DNA from: Desulfuromonadales bacterium
Lineage (GTDB): Bacteria > Desulfobacterota > Desulfuromonadia > Desulfuromonadales > JAGXHI01
DNA: 64,000 nucleotides
Assembly: GCA_024636295.1 (NCBI GenBank)
Contig: JAGXHI010000007.1
Location: 1 to 64,000, forward strand
Reading direction: 5' to 3'
This document shows positions 38,561-47,700 of the stretch, piece after piece. The position numbers were made by a program, and so were the translations under genes. The notes below the pieces were generated by a model. It was not told where the DNA came from, searched no databases, and saw only the letters and a list, made by a program, of their open reading frames with translations. Each line of letters starts with the position of its first letter. The stretch's first letter is position 1.

Positions 38561-40072
38561 TCACCCTACATCGATATCGTACTGCTCCAGGTGAAAACCG
38601 GGACGGGCCGTGACGGCGATCTGTTTTTCGAACCGCTTCTCCAGTTCCTCGATCCCTTTTCGTTCCTCATCGAACAGAAGTGAAGCAATATCAGGATGCA
38701 CCTGGAGGCTCACACGATATCCAGGAAGATTCCGGATCTCCCGGCGCAGCTCCCTGAAAATTTCGTAAACCATGGTGGTGCGGCTTTTTACATAGCCCTT
38801 GCCTTCACAGTAGGGACAGGATTCACACAGAGTGCGCCCGATACTCTCGCGAACTCTTTTGCGGGTCATCTCCACCAGTCCCAGTTCTGAGATCTTCAGG
38901 ATGTTTGTCTTGCTCTTGTCGTTTTTTAAAGCATCTTCCAGGGCCGAATGCACTTTTTCCCGATGGGCTTCTTTTTCCATGTCGATGAAATCGATGATGA
39001 TGAGACCACCGATATTTCGAAGACGGAGCTGAAAGGCAATCTCCTTGACGGCCTCAAGATTCGTCTTGAGAATGGTGTCCTCCAGGTTGTGCTTTCCCAC
39101 AAATCGACCGGTATTGACATCGACCGCAGTCAGGGCCTCGGTCTGCTCGATGATGATGGAGCCGCCGCTTTTAAGCCAGACTTTCCTGCCCAGAGCCCGG
39201 GCGATTTCCACCTCCAGGCCGAATCCGTCAAAGATCGGCTCGTCGTCCTGGTAGAGTTCGATGACGTATTTGAGCCTGGGCATGAAAGTGCCGATGAAGC
39301 GGACGATCTTGTTGTATTCTTCCTGGGAATCGACCACGATCCGGTCAATTTCCTCCGTCAGAATATCCCTCAAGACCTTGCTGGTCACATCCAGGTCGGA
39401 GTGGATCAGCGAGGGGGCTTTTTTCTTCTCCCGCCGGCGCACGATATCCTCCCAGACGCCCGCCAGAAAATCCCGATCCGCCTGGAGGTCCTCCTTGCTC
39501 TTTCCCTCGGCGGCGGTCCGCACGATGAATCCCGTCTCCTCGGGACGGACTTCCTCCATGATGCTTCGCAGACGATCTCTCTCCTCCTCGTTTTCAATGC
39601 GACGGGAGATGCCGATGTGATCGACGGTCGGCATATAGACCAGATGGCGCCCGGGAAGAGAGATATGAGAGGTTATGCGGGCGCCCTTGGTGCCGATCGG
39701 CTCCTTGGACACCTGCACGAGGATTTCCTGCCCCTCCTGGAGAAGTTCCTCGATCGGGGGAAGGGTCGGGATCTCCTCTGCCTCCTCATCGGTGGTTTTG
39801 GCCGGACCATTGGCGCCATCGATGGACTGCTCCACCGCCTCCATTTCGTCCAGAACATCGGCCACGTAAAGAAAACCCGCCTTTTCAAGTCCGACATCCA
39901 CGAAAGCGGCCTGCATTCCGGGCAGAACCCGGATAACACGCCCCTTGTAAATGTTTCCCACAATCCCCCGCTCCCGGTTGCGCTCGATATAGAGTTCGGC
40001 AATATGGCCGCTCTCCAGAACTGCCACCCGGGTTTCCTGGGAGGTGGTATTGATGACCAGCTCCTTGGTCAT
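38561..40072 (-). CDS. rng: ribonuclease G (RNase E/G family)
   Basis: Endoribonuclease for rRNA and mRNA processing. 503 residues: N-terminal S1 domain with insert (GNIYKGRVIRVLPGMQAAFV), RNase H-like and catalytic core with metal-binding Asp in LTAVDVNTGRFVGK and IIIDFIDMEKEAHRE, and the zinc-link CESCPYC. It lacks the long C-terminal scaffold of RNase E, so RNase G is the better name. Confidence 0.93.
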   Translation of the reverse strand: MTKELVINTTSQETRVAVLESGHIAELYIERNRERGIVGNIYKGRVIRVLPGMQAAFVDVGLEKAGFLYVADVLDEMEAVEQSIDGANGPAKTTDEEAEEIPTLPPIEELLQEGQEILVQVSKEPIGTKGARITSHISLPGRHLVYMPTVDHIGISRRIENEEERDRLRSIMEEVRPEETGFIVRTAAEGKSKEDLQADRDFLAGVWEDIVRRREKKKAPSLIHSDLDVTSKVLRDILTEEIDRIVVDSQEEYNKIVRFIGTFMPRLKYVIELYQDDEPIFDGFGLEVEIARALGRKVWLKSGGSIIIEQTEALTAVDVNTGRFVGKHNLEDTILKTNLEAVKEIAFQLRLRNIGGLIIIDFIDMEKEAHREKVHSALEDALKNDKSKTNILKISELGLVEMTRKRVRESIGRTLCESCPYCEGKGYVKSRTTMVYEIFRELRREIRNLPGYRVSLQVHPDIASLLFDEERKGIEELEKRFEKQIAVTARPGFHLEQYDIDVG

Positions 40073-40119
40073 GAAACCTCCGTATATTTAAATAATTGAA
40101 AAAAATTCGAAATAATCGG

Positions 40120-42645
40120 TCAGTCTGCGTCCGCCGCATCCGGGACGTCTTCCTTCAAAACAACGACGGTTTTCCGGATCGGAAGCTGTCGCACTTCCTC
40201 GGTCGACCGTTCCAGAAGGCGGGCCGCAACGGCAATCGGGCTTCCCTTGGTCAGAGTCAGCCACAACTCGCCCTTCTCCAGAATGAGGTCGCGGACTCCG
40301 GGACGGAGGTCGATCGTAATTGTCCTCGCTCCTTTTTGCCGCGTTTCCGGAACATGTTTCGCCCCGAGAAATTCACGGATGCGCTCCGGCAGACCCGCAG
40401 CGGCGTCGAGCGGAACCCCGATCCGGTAAATTGACTCCTCAATGCTAACAGAGGGCGAAGGGGTTTGCCAGTGGATTGAACGGGCCGCAATCACCCGGAC
40501 GTCTTCCGGAAGGGCGGAATTCAAAACCGACATCAGCCCGGAAGCCTCCAGGGAGCGGAAAAGTTCCAGATCGATGATTTCAGCTTCGCTCTCCACCCCG
40601 GTGGGCAATGCATCGGGAAAGGAAATTCGAGGCGCCGGATGGAAACCGCGGGAGAACCGCACGGGAAGCTCCGCCCGACTCGCCGCCCGATGAATGACCG
40701 ACATGAATTCCAGATGACTGACGAAGCGGGCCCGTCCCGTTTTGCTCACCTGGAGCCGGATCTTGAACCGGTCTTCCTCCTCGTCCGCAGCAACGGGAGG
40801 CGAAGGAGGCAGGGAAAGATCGCGTCGTTGGTTCAACCGCATCCGGATCGCTTCGAAATCACAAACCCCACAGCCGGAGCAGTCCGCGGTCCGGCAGTCC
40901 GGCGTGTAACACCCCTGAAAGGAGCGCTGCCGTTCGGCGAGGAAGTATTCCTTGGGAACGCCGCAGTCGAGATGATCCCAGGGGAGAACTTCCTCCTGCC
41001 CCCGCTCGCGCAGATACCATTCGGGATCGATTCCACAGGCGTGAAAAGCCTTCTCCCAACGCTCGAAATCGAAATGGTCGCTCCAGCCGTCGAACCGGCA
41101 GCCGAAATCGACGGCTTTCTCCAGAACGGTTCCCAGCCGCCGGTCGCCCCGGGCGAAAACCCCCTCGAGAAAGGAGGTGCTCGCGTCATGCCATTTGAGG
41201 CGCAGCTTCTTGCGTTTCAGCGCCTCCCGAAGCATCTCCTGCCGCTCGAGGGTCTCCCCGATCCCGATCTGACGCTCCCACTGAAAAGGAGTGTGGGCCT
41301 TGGGAACGAAGGTGGAAACGGCGACATTGACGTCCGCCCCCCCTTCTGTCCCCTTCCCGGTGCGCTTGACCCTGTCTGCAAGATCGACAATGGCGGCCAC
41401 ATCCTCCGCCGTTTCCGTAGGCAGTCCGACCATGAAATAGAGCTTGATCAGCCGCCATCCCAGGGAAAAAGCGGCCCGCGTGGATTCGAGCAGGTCTTCC
41501 TCGGTAATCCCCTTGTTGATCACCTCGCGCAGCCGCTCCGTGCCCGCCTCGGGCGCCAGAGTGAACCCCGTCTTGCGAACTTTTTTAATTTCCTCCATCA
41601 GCCCCGGCGTCAGGGAACCAACCCTCAGGCTGGGAAAGGAAACCGCCACCCGGCGATCGGCCAGGCGCTTCATCATGGCGATCAGCAGCGGCTCGATGCA
41701 ACCGTAGTCACCGGTGGAAAGGGACAGAAGCGACACTTCGCCGTATCCCGTTTCCCGCAGGGCTTCCTCCGTCAGCTCCAGGATGCGCTCCGGACTGCGC
41801 TCCCGGACGGGGCGATAGATATACCCCGCCTGGCAGAAACGGCAGCCGCGCGTGCACCCCCGGGCGATCTCCATCGCGACCCGGTCATGCACGGTGGTCA
41901 TGAACGGTACGATAGGTTTCGTCGGATAAGGCGCCGTCTCCAGGTCGGCAAGGAACCGCCGACGCACTTTTTCGTATCCCGGCTTCAGGGGTCGCACTTC
42001 GTCGAGGGTTCCGTCGGAGCGGTAATCCACAGCAAAGAAGGAAGGAATATATATCCCTTCGATCTTCGCCAGCCGCTCCAGAAGCTGCGGCCGTCCTTCT
42101 CCCGCTTTCCGCGAATCGCGAACCGCCCGGCAGAGTTCCACCACGGCCTCCTCTCCATCGCCGATCACCGCGGCATCGATAAAATCAGCCAGGGGCTCGG
42201 GATTGAACGCGCAGGGGCCTCCGGCCACAATCAGGGGGAAAGCCTCCCCCCTGGTCTCACGGCGCCTGGGAATGCCGGCAAGATCGAGCATGTTCAGAAT
42301 ATTTGTGTAGGACAGCTCGTACTGAAGCGTAAAACCCAGGACGTCGAAGCGCTCCAGGGGAAGGTTCGATTCCAGCGAGGACAACCGATCCCCGGAGGCG
42401 TGCATCTTCTCTTCCATATCGGGCCAGGGGGCATAGACGCGCTCGGCGGCCGCCCATTCGATGCCGTTGATGATATGATAAAGAATTGCGAATCCGAGAT
42501 GGCTCATGCCGATCTCATAGACATCCGGAAAAGCCAGGGCAAAGGTCACCTTCGCCTTGTCGAGGTCTTTTCTGACACTCCCGACCTCTCCGCCGAGGTA
42601 ACGGGAGGGTCGGTGAACCTGGGCGATAATATTATCGGAAATCAT
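40120..42645 (-). CDS. B12-type radical SAM protein fused to DUF2344 domain (TIGR03960/TIGR03936-like)
   Basis: 841 residues. About 1-200 resemble a cobalamin-binding-like domain. The radical SAM core has the cluster motif CTRGCRFCQAGYIYR (Cys-x3-Cys-x2-Cys) near residue 255 and EAGTERLREVINKGITEEDL. A cysteine-rich linker (CYTPDCRTADCSGCGVC) leads to a C-terminal DUF2344 domain from about 640 with FVSHLEFMSVIHRAASRAEL and SRGFHPAPRISFPDALPTG. The two parts are separate genes in many genomes. Proximity to rng and ribosomal genes suggests RNA or ribosome modification; the function is not established. Confidence 0.88.
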   Translation of the reverse strand: MISDNIIAQVHRPSRYLGGEVGSVRKDLDKAKVTFALAFPDVYEIGMSHLGFAILYHIINGIEWAAAERVYAPWPDMEEKMHASGDRLSSLESNLPLERFDVLGFTLQYELSYTNILNMLDLAGIPRRRETRGEAFPLIVAGGPCAFNPEPLADFIDAAVIGDGEEAVVELCRAVRDSRKAGEGRPQLLERLAKIEGIYIPSFFAVDYRSDGTLDEVRPLKPGYEKVRRRFLADLETAPYPTKPIVPFMTTVHDRVAMEIARGCTRGCRFCQAGYIYRPVRERSPERILELTEEALRETGYGEVSLLSLSTGDYGCIEPLLIAMMKRLADRRVAVSFPSLRVGSLTPGLMEEIKKVRKTGFTLAPEAGTERLREVINKGITEEDLLESTRAAFSLGWRLIKLYFMVGLPTETAEDVAAIVDLADRVKRTGKGTEGGADVNVAVSTFVPKAHTPFQWERQIGIGETLERQEMLREALKRKKLRLKWHDASTSFLEGVFARGDRRLGTVLEKAVDFGCRFDGWSDHFDFERWEKAFHACGIDPEWYLRERGQEEVLPWDHLDCGVPKEYFLAERQRSFQGCYTPDCRTADCSGCGVCDFEAIRMRLNQRRDLSLPPSPPVAADEEEDRFKIRLQVSKTGRARFVSHLEFMSVIHRAASRAELPVRFSRGFHPAPRISFPDALPTGVESEAEIIDLELFRSLEASGLMSVLNSALPEDVRVIAARSIHWQTPSPSVSIEESIYRIGVPLDAAAGLPERIREFLGAKHVPETRQKGARTITIDLRPGVRDLILEKGELWLTLTKGSPIAVAARLLERSTEEVRQLPIRKTVVVLKEDVPDAADAD

Positions 42646-42991
42646 TGGCTGCTCGTTCGCGGCCGACCGGAAAATCCGGAGGCCAAAAAAAGTTCATGAT
42701 CTGGAAATTCTCAAGATGATCGAGGACTTGTTGCGGAAGGGGATATCGTAAGCCGCACAAAACAGGATCAAGGATTGGTGGAGATTGCGAAAGGGGTCGT
42801 TTCCGCATAAGGCTCATCAGGTAAAGGTTTCGGAAACCCGAAAGTTTAGCATGTATTCTTTTCCAAAAACAACACCTCCAGGGACAATATCCAGCTTCTC
42901 CCGGTCTGCGGTGAACTCGGGCTTGTGGGCAAGGGGGCATTTCCTCTATAATATGTGATTGGATTCCAGAATCGAAAGGAAAGCAACTATC
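42646..42991. other. divergent intergenic region upstream of dapF
   Basis: 346 bases. It contains a diverged copy (about 42700-42810) of the palindromic element at 57093-57239, sharing GCCGCACAA, GGAGATTGCG and CGTTTCCG in the same order, then a sigma-70-like promoter for dapF. No gene seen. Confidence 0.6.
42923..42952 (+). promoter_or_regulatory. sigma-70-type promoter of dapF
   Basis: TTGTGG -35 (42923-42928) and a perfect TATAAT -10 (42947-42952), 18 bases apart, ending 39 bases upstream of the dapF ATG. Confidence 0.7.
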
Positions 42992-43831
42992 ATGAAATTC
43001 GCTAAAATGCAGGGAGCCGGCAACGATTACGTCTACATCAACGGCTTTGAGGAGATGGTGGAAGACCCCGCGAAGATGGCCCGGGAGCTCAGCAACCGAA
43101 ATTTCGGAATCGGCTCCGACGGACTCATTCTGATCCTGCCCTCCCGGAAAGCCGATGTGCGCATGCGCATGTTCAATTCGGACGGCAGCGAATCGGAAAT
43201 GTGCGGAAACGGCGTCCGCTGCGTCGCCAAGTACGCCTTCGACCACGGTCTGGTGAATAAAAAAGAGATCACGGCAGAGACGGGAGCGGGAATCCTGACC
43301 CTGCAGCTGTTCACCAACAGCGGCAACAAGGTGGACAAGGTCAGAGTGAACATGGGCAAACCGCGTCTGACCCGCGGAGAAATACCCATGACCGGCGAAC
43401 CCGATGGCCAGGTGGTCGCTCAGGAACTGCACGTGAGCGACCGGACGTTCCATATCACCTGCGTCTCCATGGGGAATCCCCACTGCGTCATCTTCGTGGA
43501 CAACGTGGAAGAATTTCCCGTGGCCAAATACGGACCGCTCATCGAAACCCATGCCCTCTTTCCCAATCGCACCAATGTGGAATTCGTGGAGATCGTCTCC
43601 CCCTCGGAGGTCAGACAGCGCACATGGGAGAGGGGTGCGGGGGAAACCCTGGCTTGCGGCACGGGCGCTTCGGCGGTTGCCGTGGCTGGGGTTCTTTGCG
43701 GACGCACGGAAAGAAGCATCCTCAACCATCTCTCGGGCGGAGACCTGGAGATGGAATGGACCGAGGAAGGCCACGTCTTCATGACCGGCCCGGCCGTACA
43801 GGTCTTCGAGGGCGAGTACGATCCACAGTAA
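42992..43831 (+). CDS. dapF: diaminopimelate epimerase
   Basis: Converts LL- to meso-diaminopimelate for lysine and peptidoglycan synthesis. 279 residues from ATG 42992, preceded by AAAGGAAAG; an upstream in-frame TTG at 42959 is less likely. Both catalytic cysteines are present: Cys71 in [10 protein letters not shown] and the second in [11 protein letters not shown]. The N-terminal [13 protein letters not shown] is typical. Confidence 0.95.
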   Translation: MKFAKMQGAGNDYVYINGFEEMVEDPAKMARELSNRNFGIGSDGLILILPSRKADVRMRMFNSDGSESEMCGNGVRCVAKYAFDHGLVNKKEITAETGAGILTLQLFTNSGNKVDKVRVNMGKPRLTRGEIPMTGEPDGQVVAQELHVSDRTFHITCVSMGNPHCVIFVDNVEEFPVAKYGPLIETHALFPNRTNVEFVEIVSPSEVRQRTWERGAGETLACGTGASAVAVAGVLCGRTERSILNHLSGGDLEMEWTEEGHVFMTGPAVQVFEGEYDPQ

Positions 43832-44002
43832 ATGCCCGGGAGCAGATATGAAAGAATCAAAAGCCCTCGGCACCCGTTCGCTTCGCTCTCTCGAGACGCA
43901 GAGACCTCAGAGAAAAGCACTTTTTTGAATTCTCAGCGACCTCAGTATCTGTGGTGAAATCCTGATTTTGAAGACCCGTCGAAACCCGGGATAAAAGGAT
44001 TC

Positions 44003-44638
44003 ATGGACGCGATTATTTTTGACCTCGACAACACCCTCTATCCTCCCGAACGGCGGCTCTTCGCCCTGATCGATGTGCGAATCAACCGCTACATGGTAGA
44101 CGTGGTCGGTATTCCCTCCGCGGAGGTGGACGAACTCCGGCGGCGCTACTGGACCGATTACGGCGTCACCCTGCAGGGACTCATCCGCCACTGGGGGGTG
44201 GACCCGGAGGACTACCTGCATTACGTTCACGACGTGGAGGTCGCCGATTGTCTGACTGTGGATTCCCGCCTGCGGCTGGCCCTGGAGCAGCTGAAACTGC
44301 GCCGGGTCATTTTCACCAACGGCTCGATCGAACACGCCCGGCGGGTCCTGGGCTGCCTCGGACTGACGGATCTCTTTGAACAGATCTACGATATCCGCAT
44401 CGCGACCTATCAGCCCAAGCCGTTTTCCGATCCTTACCACAAGGTCCTGAAGTCTCTTGATATTGAGGCAAACCGTTGCCTGATGGTGGAGGATTCGGCG
44501 GTCAACCTCCGGACGGCCAAGGAACTCGGCATGGGAACCATCCTGGTGGGCGGAGGGATCGACCCACCCCCGTTCGTGGATGTCCAGGTCGCATCCGCGG
44601 AGCAGGTTCCGGCAGCTCTGGCTTTCTGGAATCTGTAA
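44003..44638 (+). CDS. HAD-family pyrimidine 5'-nucleotidase-like hydrolase
   Basis: 211-residue haloacid dehalogenase-superfamily phosphatase. Motif I IIFDLDNTLYPPE, motif II IFTNGSIEHA, motif III lysine in YQPKPFSDPYHKVL, and motif IV VEDSAVNLRTAKELGM. The arrangement is closest to SDT1/PHM8-type pyrimidine nucleotidases. Substrate not determined. It lies between two inverted, degenerate repeat-like stretches (see findings). Confidence 0.85.
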   Translation: MDAIIFDLDNTLYPPERRLFALIDVRINRYMVDVVGIPSAEVDELRRRYWTDYGVTLQGLIRHWGVDPEDYLHYVHDVEVADCLTVDSRLRLALEQLKLRRVIFTNGSIEHARRVLGCLGLTDLFEQIYDIRIATYQPKPFSDPYHKVLKSLDIEANRCLMVEDSAVNLRTAKELGMGTILVGGGIDPPPFVDVQVASAEQVPAALAFWNL

Positions 44639-44736
44639 TTCGAGTCACCCTTCAGACCAAAGGCTCTCACCACGGAATACACGGAAATTCCTGCACTGAC
44701 TCCTTTGTGTCCATTTTTCCCGCGAAAGGTTTTTAC

Positions 44737-45585
44737 ATGCTCCCCATCGGCGCCCACATGTCCATTGCCGGCGGAGCCCACCTGGCTTTCTCCCGGGGAG
44801 AGGAGGCGGGGTGCGCCGCCATGCAGATTTTTACCAGGAATGCCAGCCGGTGGCGCGCCCGGGACCTGACCCTGGAGGAAGCACAGGCTTTTGAGGAGGC
44901 CTGGGCGAAGAGCTCCATCGGGCCGGTGCTGGCCCACGACAGCTATCTGATCAACCTGGGGTCGTCCGAGCAGGAATTGTACGAGAAATCGATTGCAGCC
45001 TTTCTGGATGAGATGAACCGGTGCGCCCTGCTGAAAATTCCGTTTCTGGTCATGCATCCGGGCGCCCACCAGGGCGCGGGGGAGAAGACCGGGCTGGACC
45101 GCATCGGCGAGGCGTTCCGCATCATTTTTTCCGAAGGCCCCCCGGAAGTTACCGTTCTTCTGGAAAACACCGCCGGACAGGGCACCTATCTGGGCGGAAG
45201 ATTCGAACACCTGACGGAAATCATGGAGCGGGCGCCCGAGGGGCGCTTCGGTGTATGCTTCGATACCTGCCATGCCTTCGCCGCGGGATACGATCTTTCC
45301 ACCGGCGAAGGGTACCTGCGCACCATGGAGGAATTCGACCATCGGGTGGGCCTGGAGAAAATTCGCGCTTTTCACCTGAACGACAGCAAAAAGGGACTCG
45401 GCGCCCATGTGGACCGCCACGAACACATCGGGCAGGGAGCCATCGGACGAGAAGGTTTTACCGCCCTCATGCGGGACCAGAGATTCCGGAACATTCCCAA
45501 GGTCCTGGAAACGCCCAAAGGGGACGGTGTGGAGTTCGATCGGATGAATCTGCACACTCTGCGGGAAATGGCGGGAGAGCTCTGA
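44737..45585 (+). CDS. nfo: deoxyribonuclease IV (endonuclease IV)
   Basis: AP endonuclease of base excision repair, 282 residues from ATG 44737 with AAAGG upstream. The three-zinc site residues are visible in MHPGAHQGAG, LENTAGQGT, DTCHAFAAGYD, LNDSKKGLGAHVDRHEHIGQG and LETPKGD. The stop is followed immediately by dtd. Confidence 0.95.
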   Translation: MLPIGAHMSIAGGAHLAFSRGEEAGCAAMQIFTRNASRWRARDLTLEEAQAFEEAWAKSSIGPVLAHDSYLINLGSSEQELYEKSIAAFLDEMNRCALLKIPFLVMHPGAHQGAGEKTGLDRIGEAFRIIFSEGPPEVTVLLENTAGQGTYLGGRFEHLTEIMERAPEGRFGVCFDTCHAFAAGYDLSTGEGYLRTMEEFDHRVGLEKIRAFHLNDSKKGLGAHVDRHEHIGQGAIGREGFTALMRDQRFRNIPKVLETPKGDGVEFDRMNLHTLREMAGEL

Positions 45586-46035
45586 ATGCGCGCCGTTCTG
45601 CAGAGAGTCTCCTCGGCCGCCGTCCGGGTGGAAGATCGCACGGTCGGGGAAATCGGCCCCGGGATCCTGGTACTGCTTGGCGTGGAGGAGGGTGATTCCG
45701 AGGAGGATGCCCGTTATCTGGCCGACAAAACAGCGGGATTGCGCATTTTCGAGGATGAAGAGGGGAAGATGAATCTTTCTGTTTCAGAGACAGGGGGAAG
45801 CATTCTGGCGGTCTCCCAGTTCACCTTGCTGGCGGACTGCCGCAAGGGTCGCCGTCCCGGATTCTCAAGAGCCGCGGCTCCGCAAGCGGCCGAAGTTCTC
45901 TACCAAACTTATGTGGGCCATCTGCGAACCGCCAGGATCGAGGTGGCCACCGGTATCTTTCAGGCCCACATGGAGGTCCAACTCGTCAACGACGGTCCCG
46001 TGACCATTCTGCTCGACAGCCGAAAGCAATTCTGA
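45586..46035 (+). CDS. dtd: D-aminoacyl-tRNA deacylase
   Basis: Removes D-amino acids mischarged on tRNA. 149 residues, typical. N-terminal [13 protein letters not shown], the [17 protein letters not shown] loop and the chirality-proofreading [11 protein letters not shown] are present. It begins on the base after the nfo stop and overlaps darP. Confidence 0.96.
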   Translation: MRAVLQRVSSAAVRVEDRTVGEIGPGILVLLGVEEGDSEEDARYLADKTAGLRIFEDEEGKMNLSVSETGGSILAVSQFTLLADCRKGRRPGFSRAAAPQAAEVLYQTYVGHLRTARIEVATGIFQAHMEVQLVNDGPVTILLDSRKQF

Positions 46036-46541
46036 TGAAAGAAGAAAACAGATTGAAAATCAAGCCGAGCCGTTCGTCGGAAAAACGGGCCGCTCACGCA
46101 GTGGAGGACCTTGCGAGGCAGTTGGTGCAGACGTCTCAGGGCGAGATGGAGAACCTGCCTCTGGAGGCGGACCTGAAACGCGAGATTGGCCGCGTCCGCA
46201 AAATACGAGGCCATGGCGCCGTCAAGCGGGAGATTAAGCATCTGGCGGCCCTTCTCCGGCGCGACCCGGAGGAAACGGAAAAGATCCGTGAATGCCTGGA
46301 GGACCGGCAGAGCGGAGATTACAGAAATACCGAAGACTTCCACCGCCTGGAAGAGCTGCGAGAGCGCCTCTGCGCTCCGGCGACCGGCGAGAAGGCTCTT
46401 CTCGAAATCGAATCGCTTCTCTCCCCCGAGGAAAGGGCCCGCCTTCAGAAGCTGATTCACACCTGCCTCCATTCAAAGGACAAAAAAGCATACCGCGAAA
46501 TTTACCGCCTTCTGCGGAGCAATCTCGACAGCGGCACTTGA
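46035..46541 (+). CDS. DarP/YjgA-like ribosome biogenesis protein (DUF615)
   Basis: 168 residues, highly charged and helical. The central stretch LKREIGRVRKIRGHGAVKRE followed by IKHLAALLRRDPEE matches the YjgA/DarP pattern, whose E. coli member promotes 50S assembly. The protein is otherwise divergent and lacks some C-terminal similarity. Starts on the last base of dtd. Confidence 0.7.
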   Translation: MKEENRLKIKPSRSSEKRAAHAVEDLARQLVQTSQGEMENLPLEADLKREIGRVRKIRGHGAVKREIKHLAALLRRDPEETEKIRECLEDRQSGDYRNTEDFHRLEELRERLCAPATGEKALLEIESLLSPEERARLQKLIHTCLHSKDKKAYREIYRLLRSNLDSGT

Positions 46542-46599
46542 GCTTGGCCCGCCTCCTGATATCCTTTTTAATAGGGTTTTTTTAATAAAGGAGACCCTC

Positions 46600-47118
46600 A
46601 AGCACAAATGGCTCGGCGCCGCCTCATTTCTGCTGCTTCTGATCGGAGTATGGTTCACAGGATCTTTCGGACAGGCAAGGGGACAGGAGGCTTACCGCTG
46701 CATTGGGGCCGATGGTCGGATCATGCTTACCGATGATCCCGATAATTTCCCTCCCGGGTGCCGGGAGGCGCCCATGCCCAAGGGCAGGGATCGCCTTACC
46801 GTGATTCAGCCCACACCGACAACGTCGGAACTGACGGTGCCGGCGCTCCTGAGGGAAAGGGCTTCCCGTGGCACCAAACCGGAGAACCGTATCCACGACT
46901 GGAAGAGATCGGCCTATCGCCTCGCCACCGAATATCGGGAGGCCAAGGCCGATCGAGTTCCCACTCTGCCCCCGGCCAGAGTCCACAGAGCTCTGGAGCG
47001 TATGCGGGAAATTCAAAAGGAAAAACGCCTGATTCTCCAGGAAATCGCCAACGCCCCCCTTCCCCCAGGGGACCGGAGGGAAATCGAGGCGCTTCTGGCG
47101 ACGATTCCGTCGTCCTGA
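46600..47118 (+). CDS. DUF4124-like secreted protein with no standard start codon
   Basis: The in-frame translation from 46600 reads (K)HKWLGAASFLLLLIGVW, an apparent signal peptide. It continues into EAYRCIGADGRIMLTDDP, which matches the DUF4124 pattern of secreted proteins, and ends LLATIPSS at 47118. No ATG, GTG or TTG exists in this frame before ATG 46723, which would lose the signal and half of the domain. An AAGGAG site (46588-46593) sits 6 bases before AAG 46600, one substitution from ATG. The start codon may be mutated, mis-sequenced or non-standard. The C-terminal half is charged and unrecognised. Confidence 0.6.
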   Translation, partial: KHKWLGAASFLLLLIGVWFTGSFGQARGQEAYRCIGADGRIMLTDDPDNFPPGCREAPMPKGRDRLTVIQPTPTTSELTVPALLRERASRGTKPENRIHDWKRSAYRLATEYREAKADRVPTLPPARVHRALERMREIQKEKRLILQEIANAPLPPGDRREIEALLATIPSS

Positions 47119-47140
47119 GAGAAAGGGCTCTGCACGACAT

Positions 47141-47168
47141 AAAAAACCCGCGAATCCGCGGGTTTTTA
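47141..47168. terminator. bidirectional rho-independent terminator
   Basis: AAAAACCCGCG and CGCGGGTTTTT pair perfectly around a 4-base loop, with A and T runs on both sides. It separates the converging DUF4124-like gene and trxA and can serve both. Confidence 0.92.
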
Positions 47169-47200
47169 ATTCTTATTCAAGGGGGTTGTCCCCTTGCGGA

Positions 47201-47530
47201 TCAGAGGGCCTTCTTGATAAGGCTCTCCAGCTGATTTTTGGGAACGGCGCCAACGACCTGATCCAGAACCTTGCCGTCCTTGAAGAGAATGAGGGTGGGG
47301 ATTCCCCGCACGCCGTACTGGCCGGGAGTCGCCGGATTTTCATCGACATTGAGCTTGCCGATTTTCACCTTACCGTCATATTGATCCGCCAGCCCATCCA
47401 CGACCGGGCTGATGGCCTTGCACGGAGCGCACCAGGAAGCCCAGAAATCCACCAGCACAGGAGTTTCGGATTTCAAAACTTCAGTTTCGAAAGTGTCGTC
47501 TGAAAGTTGAACGATTTTGTCGCTTGCCAT
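47201..47530 (-). CDS. trxA: thioredoxin
   Basis: Cytoplasmic dithiol reductant, 109 residues from ATG 47530, preceded by AAAGGAG. The active site is Trp33-Cys34-Ala35-Pro36-Cys37 (WCAPC instead of the commoner WCGPC). Cis-proline segment GVRGIPTLILFKDG and YDGKVKIGKLNVDENPA are typical. Longer versions upstream lack similarity. Confidence 0.96.
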   Translation of the reverse strand: MASDKIVQLSDDTFETEVLKSETPVLVDFWASWCAPCKAISPVVDGLADQYDGKVKIGKLNVDENPATPGQYGVRGIPTLILFKDGKVLDQVVGAVPKNQLESLIKKAL

Positions 47531-47582
47531 ATCTATTTCTCCTTTAGGATGGAGTCGAAGGATTTCCCGAACAATTTTCTTA

Positions 47583-47610
47583 ATCATAGATGACCAAAGG
47601 AAAAAATCAA
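47583..47610 (-). promoter_or_regulatory. sigma-70-type promoter of trxA
   Basis: On the minus strand TTGATT (47605-47610) and TATGAT (47583-47588), 16 bases apart, about 52 bases before the trxA ATG. Confidence 0.55.
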
Positions 47611-47641
47611 GGGTTAAATCCCCGAAGCGGGGACCTTCTCC

Positions 47642-47671
47642 TTGACAGTACCAACCGGCCCATCCTATCAT
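47642..47671 (+). promoter_or_regulatory. sigma-70-type promoter of the SIS-heme operon
   Basis: Perfect TTGACA -35 (47642-47647) and TATCAT -10 (47666-47671), 18 bases apart, about 30 bases upstream of the SIS gene and divergent from the trxA promoter. Confidence 0.7.
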
Positions 47672-47700
47672 TCATTCCGTTTTCAGCAGAGGCTTTTCTT

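Noticed and set aside
42632..43873. 413-residue minus-strand open frame
   Set aside because: It lies opposite dapF and a non-coding region and shows no domain; long antisense frames are common in GC-rich DNA.
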